NCBI GenBank assembly: GCA_963707075.1
Contig: CAVPOX010000015.1
Coordinates: 744,001-808,000 of the forward strand
DNA: 64,000 nucleotides
Direction of reading: 5' to 3'
DNA from: CAXMQZ01 sp963707075
GTDB taxonomy: Bacteria > Acidobacteriota > Thermoanaerobaculia > Multivoradales > JAHEKO01
The notes under the pieces are model-generated. The model was not told where the DNA came from. It saw only the letters and a program-made list of their open reading frames with translations, and searched no databases. The number at the start of each line of letters is the position of its first letter. The stretch's first letter is position 1. Shown one piece after another: positions 53,827 through 63,377 of this stretch. The position numbers and the translations under genes are program-made.

Positions 53827-54717
53827 CTAGAGGACCTTGTCGACCTCGTCCATCAGCACCTGGGGCGTGGCTGCACGGACGAAGTAGAAGGGGCGATCAC
53901 CGAACTTCTGGCAGAACACGGCTCGGGCCTTGCGCAGCGCCTCCGTGTCGGTCAGCGGCATGGGGAAGCCCGGTGCCAGCAGCTCGTTGGTCAGGAAGTA
54001 GTTCTGCAGCGAGTGCAGCGCCTGGAACTGGGACTCGAACTCGCCCAGCTTCTTGGTGCTGGGATCGAAGTTTCCATCGATGGCCGGCAGTACCACGATG
54101 TCGATCTCGCTGATGTCCGGGTACTCCTCCCAGGTGGGCATGTCGCCCCAGAACTTGTTGACGCCCTGGGTGGGCGCAGCCTTGTCGGCGCGCTCGGTGC
54201 CCTTGGCGCGCTTCTCGCGCAGGAACACCGACTTGGAGCCCATCGCGGCCCGGATGTCTTCGTCGATGACGGTCGTCTCGGTACTGATCAGCTGACCACC
54301 GCGACGGCAGGCCTCGATCTGGCCCATCGACTTGCCGTGATTGGACTCACCGCCGAGGAACAGGATGGACTTGTCCTGGTAGCGCACCGCTGACGAATGC
54401 GATGGGTGCAGGCCGACGGCCTCCATGCGCAGCGCCAGCATGGTTACCAGCACCTTCTGGATGGCGCCGGCGGTCCAGTCTCCGGACAGACGCATCGCGT
54501 GGCCGTCGTAGCTGATGTCCTTGTCGGCCTCGACATCCCAGATGACGTCTGGCTGCGAGGCGGTGACCGCGGATTCCATGGTCACCGCAGCGAGGCGGTA
54601 GTTGAGGAAGTCCATGTCGTCGACGATGGACTCGCGGGCAGGGCCCCCGAAGACATCGACACGAAGTCGCGCCGGACCTGCTGACATCTCCTGGCTGAGA
54701 ACTAGCTCTGGGCTCAT
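53827..54717 (-). CDS. HPr-kinase-like P-loop protein of unknown target
   Basis: 296 residues, intact, with ATG 54717 after AAAGGA. The central part reads LHPSHSSAVRYQDKSILFLG followed by Walker A GGESNHGKSMGQIEACRRGG. The next stretch ISTETTVIDEDI occupies the place of the HPrK capture loop/Walker B. A His-containing strand before a P-loop is the plan of HprK and of HprK-related kinases, but the N-terminal DRTGG-type domain is different here. The C-terminal 120 residues (PDISEIDIVVLPAIDGNFD...) are unfamiliar. It probably binds ATP. The target could be the phosphohistidine protein two genes upstream. Confidence 0.65.
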   Translation of the reverse strand: MSPELVLSQEMSAGPARLRVDVFGGPARESIVDDMDFLNYRLAAVTMESAVTASQPDVIWDVEADKDISYDGHAMRLSGDWTAGAIQKVLVTMLALRMEAVGLHPSHSSAVRYQDKSILFLGGESNHGKSMGQIEACRRGGQLISTETTVIDEDIRAAMGSKSVFLREKRAKGTERADKAAPTQGVNKFWGDMPTWEEYPDISEIDIVVLPAIDGNFDPSTKKLGEFESQFQALHSLQNYFLTNELLAPGFPMPLTDTEALRKARAVFCQKFGDRPFYFVRAATPQVLMDEVDKVL

Positions 54718-54730
54718 GAGTTCCTTTCGA

Positions 54731-55455
54731 CTATCTCGCGGGTGACGTGACGGGATCTGCCGGCGTATGTTCGGGGTCGCTGTCAGTGTCGCCGCCCTGA
54801 ACGGGCCAGACCTTGGCCAGGGCCGCGGCAGCCTCCTCGAAGTGGACCCGGTAGGCCTCTTCGACGAGTTCAGGGCGCCGTGAGCGCAGCGCCTCGATGA
54901 TGGGCAGATGCCGATCGGCGACGGCCCGACGATCGATGCCCGGCGAGACGATGGTGATGTACGTGCGAAGGAACGGCTCCAGCGTGCGCCACACCCGCTC
55001 CAGGGTGGCGTTGCCCGACCGATCCATGATGAACCGATGGAACTCGGTGTCTGCGGTGGCCTCGCTGAAGGGGTCACCAGCGATGGCGGCCTCGCTGCAT
55101 CTGCTCGACCAGATCGGTGAGCTTGCCGAGGTCCGTCTGGGACATGTTCACCATGGCCAGCACAGCTCCATGCCCTTCGAGGATGGCCCGGACGTCGAAG
55201 GCCTCGAGCAGCTCAGCCGTGCTGGGCTGGCGGACGCGAGCGCCCCTGAATGGAGCTGTCTCGACGACCCCAAGCGCCTCCAGGTCACGCAGGGCTTCGC
55301 GCACGGGAGCCTGGCTGGTACCGAACTCCCGTGGCCACCCGCGTCTCCACGATGCGGGCACCCGGTGGGTAGCGACCGTCAAGGATCGCCTGCAGGAGGC
55401 GACCCTTGACCTGCTCGCTCAGGACGCTTCGCGTGATCTCCGCGTCGTCCGTCAT
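54731..55455 (-). CDS. GntR-family regulator with FCD domain
   Basis: About 240 residues. The winged helix-turn-helix is IVETRVATREFGTSQAPVREALRDLEALGVV, typical of the FadR subgroup. The FCD ligand/metal-binding domain has FDVRAILEGHGAVLAM, TEFHRFIMDRSGN (His ligand) and ERVWRTLEPFLRTYI. Two indels lie near 55330 and 55095. As the only transcription factor in the 44.7-64 kb cluster, it is the best candidate to bind the GATAATCGAT palindromes. A pathway intermediate, often an organic acid, would release it. Confidence 0.88.
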
Positions 55456-55467
55456 GGCGGCGACCGT

Positions 55468-57215
55468 CTAGCTCCCGAGGATCTCGACCACGCCGGCAGT
55501 GCCGTCGACACGGAGGCGGTCCCCGGACTTGATGTCGTAGGTTCCGGTGGACGTGCCGACCACGGCCGGGATGCCGTATTCGCGCGCCAGCACCGCGGGG
55601 TGCGACACGGTCCCGCCGGCATCGGTGACGACCGCGATGATCTTGCCGTAGAGCACCTGCCAGGCCGGGTTGGTCATCTGGCAGACGAGGATCTCGCCGA
55701 CCTGGAGGCTATCGAACTCGGCCTCGGACGAGACGACGCGGGCGATGCCCTCGACCACGCCTGGCGAACCGGCGATGCCGGTGACCTTGCCGGCCTCCTT
55801 CTCCTGCGAACGATGGAACTTGTCGGGGAAGCCCCACAGGTTGAGGTACGGGAAGGCCAGCTGCGTCTCGGTGGCGGTGCCGACCCAGTCCTTGGGCTGG
55901 ATCTTTTCGGCCGCGTGCCATTGGCCCGGGCTGCGGCCGCGACGGCCCGACCGTCGATGCTGTCGGGCTCACCCATGAAGGCCCGCAGCTGGTTGTAGCG
56001 GAACATGACCACGTCGTCGGCCTTGTCCAGCGCGCCAGCCTCGACCAGCTTCTCGCCGATGGCGATGAGCACCAGACGTACGTGCGCGTTGGCGCCCTGG
56101 TCGATGTAGAAGTGGTGGTCCGGCGTGAGCGGCGCCATCTTGAGGTTGATCTCGTTGGCGGCACGCATCTCTTCGAGCGCTTCGCCCTCGAGACCCTCGA
56201 GGATCTCTACTGCGGCGCGCATCGATGTCGGCCTTGAGCTCCGCGATGGCCGTGGCGTAGTCGTAGTCGGAGGCGTACTGGTCGCGCACCAGCTGGATGA
56301 CCGGGTTCATGTCCTCGCGGAAGGTGGGGAACACGAACTCGTGGCTCCAGACCGCGTGCCAGCCGTACTCCATCTGGTACGGCACGACGCGCTCGTCGAT
56401 GAAGCGACGACCACGCTCGCTGCGCCTTCAAGGGCCGGCACGATCTCGGCCGCTGTCTCGGCACTGAAGATCTGCTGCAGCTCGGCGTCGCCCTTGATCT
56501 CTTCCTTCATCTCCCAGAGCGTCCGGATCTTGTCCCAGTTGCGGTCGTTGGCGGAGTTCTGGAGTCGGCCCAGCAGGACCTCGTCGATCTGTGCCGTGCG
56601 TCTTCTCCATGACCGCACGCAGGTTCAGCGTCGCGCTGAGCTGGGCGAAGTTCAACATCCAGTGGATCTTCCAGTGCCGATCGTGCATGTCGATGGCGTC
56701 CTCGAGCAGGACCGCCATGTCCGCCAGGCTGAGCTCGTCCTTCTTCTCGAGCATGCCTTCGATGTAGTCGAAGTTGCGCTGCATCTCCGGCACGAAGCGC
56801 TCCCGCCACCACATCACGAAGTTGTCGCCATAGACCGGCAGGACCACGGCCCAGGTAGGCGCCGATCGTGCTCGGCGTAGCGCATCGCATCCTCGGGCAC
56901 GATGGGGTTGGTGCGGTAGTTGTATTCCTGCGTGTCGACCACCAGGCCGGCCTCGGCCGGGATGGCCGCGGTGTACAGGTAGCCGTTGATGTTCTTGTAG
57001 ATCCAGTCGGTCGCGAACGGCGTGCCGAAGCGCCGGAACATGTGGTCGCACGAGAGCCACCAGCCGCCGATGTCCTCGAACATCGGACTCAGCGGCTTGG
57101 GGCAATGCAGGTCGTCGTAGACCCAGAAGAGCAGCTTCTCGGTCTCGGACGTCCACTCGATGGGGAACGTCTCGTCCCCCAGGAACTGTCCGAGTACCTC
57201 TTCCTTGAGCGCCAT
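55468..57215 (-). CDS. PEP-synthase/phenylphosphate-synthase-like phosphohistidine protein lacking ATP-grasp
   Basis: About 580 residues. The N-terminal 450 residues are helical and Trp-rich: LFWVYDDLHCPKPLSPMFED, then GYLYTAAIPAE. They resemble the acceptor-binding part of rifampicin phosphotransferase and of phenylphosphate synthase subunit 1. The C-terminal swivel domain carries the catalytic His in VTDAGGTVSHPAVLAREYGI. No ATP-grasp nucleotide domain exists in this protein. Breaks lie near 56860, 56595, 56430, 56215 and 55930. It is the first gene of the minus-strand run, with a GGAGG site. The chemistry expected is phosphoryl transfer from His to a small molecule, with the phosphoryl donor partner unknown. 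Confidence 0.8.
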
Positions 57216-57362
57216 CAGTCGATCGCCTCCTTCGTGTGCCGGTCGTTCCTCCCCGACCGCTCCTGGACATCGGCTCGCGGACGGCCGTGGAAGATGCTTG
57301 CGTGCCAGCGGCAACCTCTCCATCTCTGTGCCTTGCCGGATTCGACGCGCCCACGGCTCATA

Positions 57363-57376
57363 GATAATCGATTACC
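57363..57376. promoter_or_regulatory. operator-like palindrome, site B
   Basis: GATAATCGATTACC, one mismatch from the perfect palindrome GATAATCGATTATC, lies 148 nt before the phosphohistidine-protein start in the 440-nt divergent spacer. With site C it brackets a region that should hold the two divergent promoters. Apart from these two sites I see no gene in 57216-57655. Confidence 0.65.
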
Positions 57377-57579
57377 GATGACGATACGACTCCCAGCCTA
57401 TGCCAGTCAAGGCGCCGGCCCCTGTTCCGCCCGTCGCGGGCAGGTCAGGCGGCCGCTGAGGCCCGATGGCGGTCCTCGCTCGAGGGCCCATCATGCCGCA
57501 GCGCTCGAGCGACGCTCGGGCCGGATGGCCCCCGTTGCGGGGCCGCTTGACAATGACTTGCCCTGAAACGCGTATCCTC

Positions 57580-57593
57580 GATAATCGATTGTG
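57580..57593. promoter_or_regulatory. operator-like palindrome, site C
   Basis: GATAATCGATTGTG lies 63 nt before the cupin start, where it would overlap or follow a promoter of the cupin-transketolase-Liv unit. It has the same GATAATCGAT core as sites A and B. Confidence 0.65.
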
Positions 57594-57655
57594 ATGGTCC
57601 ACTGAGCGATCGGCGCTCGGGGGACGGCGCCAGACCGATTGCGGGAGGTGCTCGG

Positions 57656-58027
57656 ATGATGAAGCGGGTGTCGCGAGCAGGAAGCGGAGGTGTATCCCCT
57701 CCCCGGTCGAGACTGGCATACCTACATCGGGCCCGCAGAACATCCCCACCGAGCGCGTCTCGATCGGGCGTCTCGGTCTTCCCCGCCGGATCGCAGGCCG
57801 GACGGCCATGTCCACGACACGCAGGAAGAGACCATCTACTGCGTCGCTGGCCGTGGACGCATCGTCACGCCCGATGGGGTCGGTGAGCTGGAGCCGGGCG
57901 TGATCGTGTGGGTCAGCCCCGGCACGCCCCACGCCACCGAGTCCGATGGACCCGAGCCGCTCGAGCTCGGTGTGCTTCTTCTCGCCCGCCGGTGGTGCCG
58001 GGCTCATACGAGAAGGGCAAGTCCTGA
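57656..58027 (+). CDS. cupin-domain protein
   Basis: About 123 residues, with ATG 57656 after GGGAGG. Cupin motif 1 is visible as DGHVHDTQEETIYCVAGRGR, giving His-x-His and Glu ligands. Motif 2 ends with VWVSPGTPHATESDGPEPLE. One to three indels (near 57690, 57745 and 57985) break it. The restored end SYEKGKS stops at 58027, overlapping the transketolase start (TGATG). Small cupins act as sugar or keto-acid isomerases or dioxygenases. Coupling to transketolase favours a role in preparing a sugar-like substrate. Confidence 0.75.
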
Positions 58028-58920
58028 TGGCCACCGCGCCTGCGCCCGACGCCGGCAACGCGCTCGAGGAGATCGCGCGCTCGAGGACATGGCCCGACGT
58101 ATCCGCGTCGCGGTCATCCGCACCGTCACCGAGCGCAAGGTCGGCCATGTCGGCGGTCCGCTCTCGTCGGCGGACATCCTGGCGGCGCTGTACGGCCGCT
58201 TCCTGCGCGTCCGGCCCGACGAGCCCGACTGGCCCGATCGTGACCGCTTCATCCTCTCGAAGGGTCACTCCGCCCTGGTCCAGTACGCCGCCATGGCCCT
58301 GGCCGGCTACTTCGACCTCGACGAGATGTTCACCTTCAACCAGAAGGGTTCCCGCCTGCAGGGCCATCCGGACATGAACAAGCTGCCCGGCATCGACATC
58401 TCCACCGGCTCGCTGGGCATGGGCCTCTCGCGCCGGCCTGGGCATGGCCCTCGGGCGCCCGGCATCTGGGCCAGGACGTGCGCACGTACGTGCTGCTCGG
58501 CGACGGCGAGTGCCAGGAGGGGCAGGTCTGGGAGGCTGCCCATGTGGCGCCCCGGTACGCGCTCGACAATCTCATCGCCATCGTGGATCACAACAAGTTC
58601 CAGCAGTTCGGCTGGCGCGGTGACTCGGCCAGCGACCGGCTCGCCGCCGGAGGACCCGGGTGCGCTGGTGGCGCGCTTCAAGGCCTTCGGCTGGCGCGTG
58701 CTGGAGATGAACGGCAACGACATGCCCGACGTCGTGCGCGTGCTCGACGAGGCCAGGCGAGCCGACGGGCCTGCCCACCGCCATCATCGCCAACACGCTC
58801 AAGGGCTACGGCGGTCGCTTCATGGCCGGCAACTACAAGTGGCACATGGGCGTGCCGACCGACGACGAGTTCGCCATCGCCATGGCCGAGCTCGGCGAGA
58901 CCGAGGGGGGTGCGGCATGA
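58027..58920 (+). CDS. transketolase, N-terminal (TPP-binding) subunit
   Basis: About 297 residues. RDRFILSKGHSALVQYAAMAL and GIDISTGSLGMGLS are followed by the TPP/Mg motif LLGDGECQEGQVWEAA ending in IVDHNKFQ. It has the PP domain only, as in two-gene transketolases. Breaks lie near 58090, 58435, 58650 and 58770, with one inserted base each where I can restore them. The stop overlaps the start of the Pyr-domain subunit (ATGA). Split transketolases are common in catabolic clusters for unusual sugars, including sulfosugar and apiose routes. Confidence 0.92.
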
Positions 58921-59885
58921 CGCTGCCGATGGCAAGCAGCTGCGCCTGGTCTTCGGTGAGACGGTCACCGAGCTGGCCGCCACGGACGATCGCATCGTCA
59001 TGCTCGACGGGGACCTCGGCAGCTCGACCCAGGCCAAGATCTTCGAGGACGCCTACCCCGACCGCTTCTTCCAGATGGGTATCGCCGAGCAGAACATGCT
59101 CGGCGTCGCCGCGGGCATGGCCAAGATGGGGCTGGTGCCGTTCATCAGCACCTTCGTCGCCTTCGCGCTGCACCGGCCGCTCGACCAGATCCGCGTGCTC
59201 ATCGCCCAGACCGGCGCCAACGTCAAGATCACCGCTGGCTACACCGGCCTCTTCACCGGCAAGGCCGGCAAGACCCACCAGATCGTCGATGACATCTCCA
59301 TCGCCCGGGCCATGCCCGGCATGGTCGTCATCTCCCCTGCCGACGAGGTCGAGACCAAGGCAGGTCCTGGCCTGGGCGGTCGGACTATGACGGGCCGGTC
59401 TTCATCCGCCTGGTCCGCGACGCCACCCAGACGCTCTTCGAGCCCGGCCACAAGTTCCAGTTCGGTGCGGTCAAGGTGGTGCGCGAGGGACGTGACATCA
59501 CGCTCATCAGCACCGGCACCCAGACACCCCGCGTGGTCGATGCCGCTGACCTGCTGGCCGCGCAGGGCATCGATGCCCACGTCGTCCATGTGCCCACCAT
59601 CAAGCCGCTCGATGTGGCCGGCATCGTGGCCGGCAGCCGAGCAGACCGGCCGCGTCGTGACCGTCGAGGAGCACACCGTCATCGGTGGCCTCGGCGGCGC
59701 CGTCGCCGAGACGCTCTCGGAGTACCGGCCGACGCGAGTCGATCGCATCGGCATCCAGGACCACTACACCGAAGTCTGCCACCGACGAAGAGCTGCTCGA
59801 CATGTACTGCCTCTCCGCGGAGCGAGTAGCACAGCGGGTGCAGAAGCTGATGTCGAGCGACGTGCCCGTGACCACGTGCGAATGA
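58917..59885 (+). CDS. transketolase, C-terminal (pyrimidine-binding) subunit
   Basis: About 320 residues. Cofactor-activating Glu in FFQMGIAEQNMLGVAAGMAK, then VPFISTFVAFALHRPLDQIR and the C-terminal TVEEHTVIGGLGGAVAETL, where the third domain begins. Breaks lie near 58935, 59375, 59640 and 59775. It pairs with the preceding subunit to transfer a two-carbon ketol unit. The gene is followed by a 116-nt gap before the transporter genes, possibly in the same transcript. Confidence 0.92.
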
Positions 59886-60001
59886 GGGCCAGGACGGCGT
59901 GATCGAGATCGAGTGCGGCTCGCCAGGGCCATCGGACGGTCAACGAGCCTGCGCGCGCGCTGGCACCCGTTTGACGTAACGCGCGCCTGGGTCGGCCACT
60001 G

Positions 60002-60874
60002 ATGGACTGGATCACCCAGTCGATCGTCATCGGCCTCACCGAGCAGGCACCGCTGGTGCTTGCTGCCATCGGTTTCGCGCTGATCTACCGGCTGACCGGC
60101 CTCATCAACGTGGCCTATGCGGAGACGGTCACCCTGGGTGCCTACTTCGGGATGTGGATCAACACCACCTTCGAGCTGAACTTCTTCGTGACGCTCATCC
60201 CGACCGCGATCCTCGCGGGGCTGCTGAGCGTGGCCACGTACCTGCTCATCTTCCGGCCGGCCAAGCGACGCAACGTCGGCACGCTGGAGATGATCATCAT
60301 CTCGTTCGGTCTGTCGGTGTTCCTGCGGCACGCGCTGCAGTTCGTCTTCGGCTACCCGCTCCGTTTCTTCGACGTCCCGCCGCCCGAGGCCATCGACGTC
60401 CTCGGCGTCGGCGTCAACACCTTCCGGCTGGTCGCCCTCGTCTCGGTGCTGGCCCTGGCCGCTGTCCTGTACCTCTTCATCCAGCGCACGAAGTACGGCC
60501 TGCAGGCACGCGCCCTCGCCACGGATGAGGACCTGGCACAGGCCAGCGGCATCCGCCCGTTGACGGTCACGTCGATCATCTGGTTCGTGGCAGGTGTCGC
60601 GGGTGGGCTGGCCGGCGCCTTCTACGGCGTCAGCTCCGCGGTCGGGCCGCAGCTGGGCTGGCGGGAGTTCCTGTTCATCCTGCTGGTCGTGCTCGTGGGC
60701 GGGACCTGGGGTCTCGGTGGCGTCATCGGCGTCGGTATCGCCGCCGGCATCGCACTCACGGCGATGGCGCTGGCCTTCGGCCAGGTCCTCTACGCAGAGG
60801 CCGGGCTGATCATCGTGTTCATGGTGCTGCTCAAGTGGCGCGGCAGGCGGTTGCTGGAGGGGGCGAAGGTCTGA
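60002..60874 (+). CDS. branched-chain amino acid-type ABC permease, LivH-like
   Basis: 290 residues, intact, with eight or so hydrophobic segments. LAAIGFALIYRLTGLINVAYAE is the LivH N-terminal pattern. RTKYGLQARALATDEDLAQASGI is the cytoplasmic loop contacting the ATPases. Liv-type systems carry many acids besides amino acids, including aromatic acids, urea and amides. The gene belongs to an importer whose job here is probably uptake of the cluster's substrate. Confidence 0.93.
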   Translation: MDWITQSIVIGLTEQAPLVLAAIGFALIYRLTGLINVAYAETVTLGAYFGMWINTTFELNFFVTLIPTAILAGLLSVATYLLIFRPAKRRNVGTLEMIIISFGLSVFLRHALQFVFGYPLRFFDVPPPEAIDVLGVGVNTFRLVALVSVLALAAVLYLFIQRTKYGLQARALATDEDLAQASGIRPLTVTSIIWFVAGVAGGLAGAFYGVSSAVGPQLGWREFLFILLVVLVGGTWGLGGVIGVGIAAGIALTAMALAFGQVLYAEAGLIIVFMVLLKWRGRRLLEGAKV

Positions 60875-60875
60875 C

Positions 60876-61829
60876 ATGACATCCCTCAACTGGATCGACG
60901 CCTTCCTCGTCACCGCCCTCTTCGAGCTGATGATGGTCGTCGGCCTGGCAGTGCTGCTCCATCTGCAGCTCGGCCTGACGCGTATCGCGAACTTCGGCAT
61001 CGTCGGCTTCTGGGGCCTGGGCATGTACGCCTACGGCGTGCTCTACGTCCAGGTCGACTGGCCCTTCGGCGACCCCTGGCAGTTCATCGTCGCCGCTCTC
61101 CTCGCCACGCTCATCGCGGGGCTGGCCGGGCTCGTCATCGGCTGGCTCATCTCGGACCTCAGTACCGACGGTGTCCTGCTCGAGACGCTCGGCTTCGCCA
61201 CGCTCGTAGCCATCTTCGCGACCACCGAGCGGGATATTACCGGCGGCGCGATCGGCATGGGTGGGCTCCGCTTCCCGTACGACGTGGGGACCACGAAGCA
61301 GAACGAGTTCGTCTGGCTCGTGGTCATCAGCATCATCGTCGTCGGGATCTTCCTGTACGCCAGGCAGGTGCACCGATCGCCGTATGGGCGTCTGCTCATC
61401 GCCACCGGCAGTGACGAGGCGCTCGCACGCAGCCTGGGCAAGTCCACCTATCGCACGAAGCTGCTGGTGTTCGCCACGACATCGGCCCTCATGGGCCTGT
61501 TGGGCGCGATGTTCGGGGTCATGGTGCACTTCCTCAGCCCGACGAACCTCGGCGTCGACCTGACGCTCGCGGTCATGGTCGGCCTGGTCCTGGGCGGCAC
61601 CGCCCGTGTCTGGGGTGCCGTCGTCGGAACGGTCATCGCCATCGGCCTCTTCGACATCCTGCTGCAGTCGTACATCCCGTTGCCGCAGGACTGGTACGGG
61701 CAGGCGCTCCCGGTGGCGCGGGAGGCCATCTTCGGCGCCACGCTCGTGATCGTGCTGCTGTTCCGCCCGCTCGGCATCCTCGGCGACATGCAGCGCGACA
61801 AGCTGATGAGGAAGCTCCATGGCCGCTGA
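60876..61829 (+). CDS. branched-chain amino acid-type ABC permease, LivM-like
   Basis: 317 residues, intact. HLQLGLTRIANFGIVGFWGLGMYAYG and the loop SPYGRLLIATGSDEALARSLGKSTYRTK are LivM features, followed by VVGTVIAIGLFDILLQ. It begins one base after the LivH stop and overlaps the LivG start by eleven bases. Confidence 0.93.
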   Translation: MTSLNWIDAFLVTALFELMMVVGLAVLLHLQLGLTRIANFGIVGFWGLGMYAYGVLYVQVDWPFGDPWQFIVAALLATLIAGLAGLVIGWLISDLSTDGVLLETLGFATLVAIFATTERDITGGAIGMGGLRFPYDVGTTKQNEFVWLVVISIIVVGIFLYARQVHRSPYGRLLIATGSDEALARSLGKSTYRTKLLVFATTSALMGLLGAMFGVMVHFLSPTNLGVDLTLAVMVGLVLGGTARVWGAVVGTVIAIGLFDILLQSYIPLPQDWYGQALPVAREAIFGATLVIVLLFRPLGILGDMQRDKLMRKLHGR

Positions 61830-62614
61830 ACCCGAGACAACGGTGGAGGTCGAGCGCCCCCGGATCCGTGTCCGAGACTCCCAGAAGAGCTTCGCGGGAC
61901 GCGTGGTGGTCGATATCGACGACGTCGTCTTCGGTGAGTCGGCGATCGAGGGGCTGATCGGACCCAACGGCGCGGGCAAGACCACGCTGATGCGCATGAT
62001 CATGCACTCGATCCCGCTCGACACCGGCTCCATCACGCTCGATCGACCAGATGCCGAGGATGTCATCCTTTCGACGCTGCCCGCGAGTCGCCTGGCCGGC
62101 CTGGGCGTCGTCAAGTCCAACCAGGTCATCATGGACTTCGACAAGCTCACCATCTGGGACTCGCTCCTGCTCTCGGTCGCGGAGGCGCAGTTCGAGCAGC
62201 CCTGGCGGATGCGCTCGGAGCGCACGGTCTTCGAGGCACACGAGCAGGAGATGCGGCACTACCTCGAGTACTTCGGCTTCGACGACCCCACGACGTATGC
62301 GTTGTCCGCCGGCGAGAAGAAGCTGCTCGACATCATCCGCTGTCTTCTCTTGAAGCCGCGCTTCCTGCTGCTTGACGAGCCCACCGCCGGCCTTCCCGAG
62401 GATCTCACCGAGAAGGTCATGGACACCGTTCGCGACCTGGCGGCCGGTGGTACCACGGTCGTGGTCGTCGAACACGACCTCAATGTCATCTGGAACCTGT
62501 GCGAGCGAGTGCTCTTCATGGCCGAGGGCAAGATCGCGCTTACGGGCGATCCGGCCGAGATCCGCGAGCACCGTACGGTCATCGAGAAGTACCTGGGTAG
62601 AGGGTCATGTCTGA
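61819..62614 (+). CDS. branched-chain amino acid-type ABC ATPase, LivG-like
   Basis: About 265 residues. Walker A GLIGPNGAGKTTLMRMI, signature YALSAGEKKLLDIIRCLLLKP, Walker B FLLLDEPTAGLP and switch VVVEHDLNVIWNLC. The signature Ser-Ala-Gly is an accepted variant. One extra base near 62598 lets the frame run on to 62652. The restored end EGHV stops at 62614, just inside LivF, as expected. Confidence 0.92.
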
Positions 62615-63323
62615 CGAGCGGGCCCCGGGCGTCATCTCTGTCTCGGGGCTGAAGAGCGGCTACCACGGCGTCACCGTCCTCAAGGGGCTGGACTTCAGCG
62701 TGGGCAACGAGGTCTTCTCCGTGCTCGGCGCGAACGGCGCCGGCAAGACGACGCTGCTCGCGACGCTCGCCAAGCTCATCCAGCCCATGGCCGGGACCAT
62801 CCGCTTCGCGGGCGAGGACGTCACCCACCTGCCTCCCTACGAGACCGCCGGGCGCGGCATCGCCTACGTGCCCCAGGAGCAGGGCGTCTTCCCGACGCTG
62901 ACGGTGCTCGAGAACCTCAGCGTCGGCGGCATGAGCGCGGCTCGGCCAAAGGACGAGCTCCTGGCCGAGGTCTTCGAGCTCTTCCCCGACCTCAAGGACA
63001 TACAGGGACAACAGGCTGGCACCCTGAGTGGTGGCGAATCACGCATGGTCGCCTGTGGCCGTGCCCTCATGCAGGATCCCAAGGTCCTGCTGCTCGACGA
63101 ACCCACCGCCGGTCTCTCGCCGCTCTACGTCGATCTCTTCATGGGCAAAGTCCGCGAGATGCACCTCACGCGCGGCGTGGCCATCGTGCTCGCCGAGCAG
63201 AACGCGACGAAGGCATTGGAGGTGGCAGACCGCGTGATGGTGCTCAGCCTTGGTGAAGCGACCGCGGTGAGCGATGCCGCCGATGTGACCACGCAGCAGC
63301 TGAAGGAGGGCTACCGGATCTGA
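62607..63323 (+). CDS. branched-chain amino acid-type ABC ATPase, LivF-like
   Basis: 238 residues, intact. SVLGANGAGKTTLLATLAKL, then the LivF region GIAYVPQEQGVFPTLTVLENL, signature GTLSGGESRMVACGRALM and Walker B VLLLDEPTAGLSPLYV. It overlaps the LivG stop by eight bases and pairs with LivG as the heterodimeric motor. Confidence 0.95.
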   Translation: MSDERAPGVISVSGLKSGYHGVTVLKGLDFSVGNEVFSVLGANGAGKTTLLATLAKLIQPMAGTIRFAGEDVTHLPPYETAGRGIAYVPQEQGVFPTLTVLENLSVGGMSAARPKDELLAEVFELFPDLKDIQGQQAGTLSGGESRMVACGRALMQDPKVLLLDEPTAGLSPLYVDLFMGKVREMHLTRGVAIVLAEQNATKALEVADRVMVLSLGEATAVSDAADVTTQQLKEGYRI

Positions 63324-63377
63324 ATAGCTAGGAGTATGGTCAAGACACAGCCGAACATCTGAAGGAGGAGTACGTTC

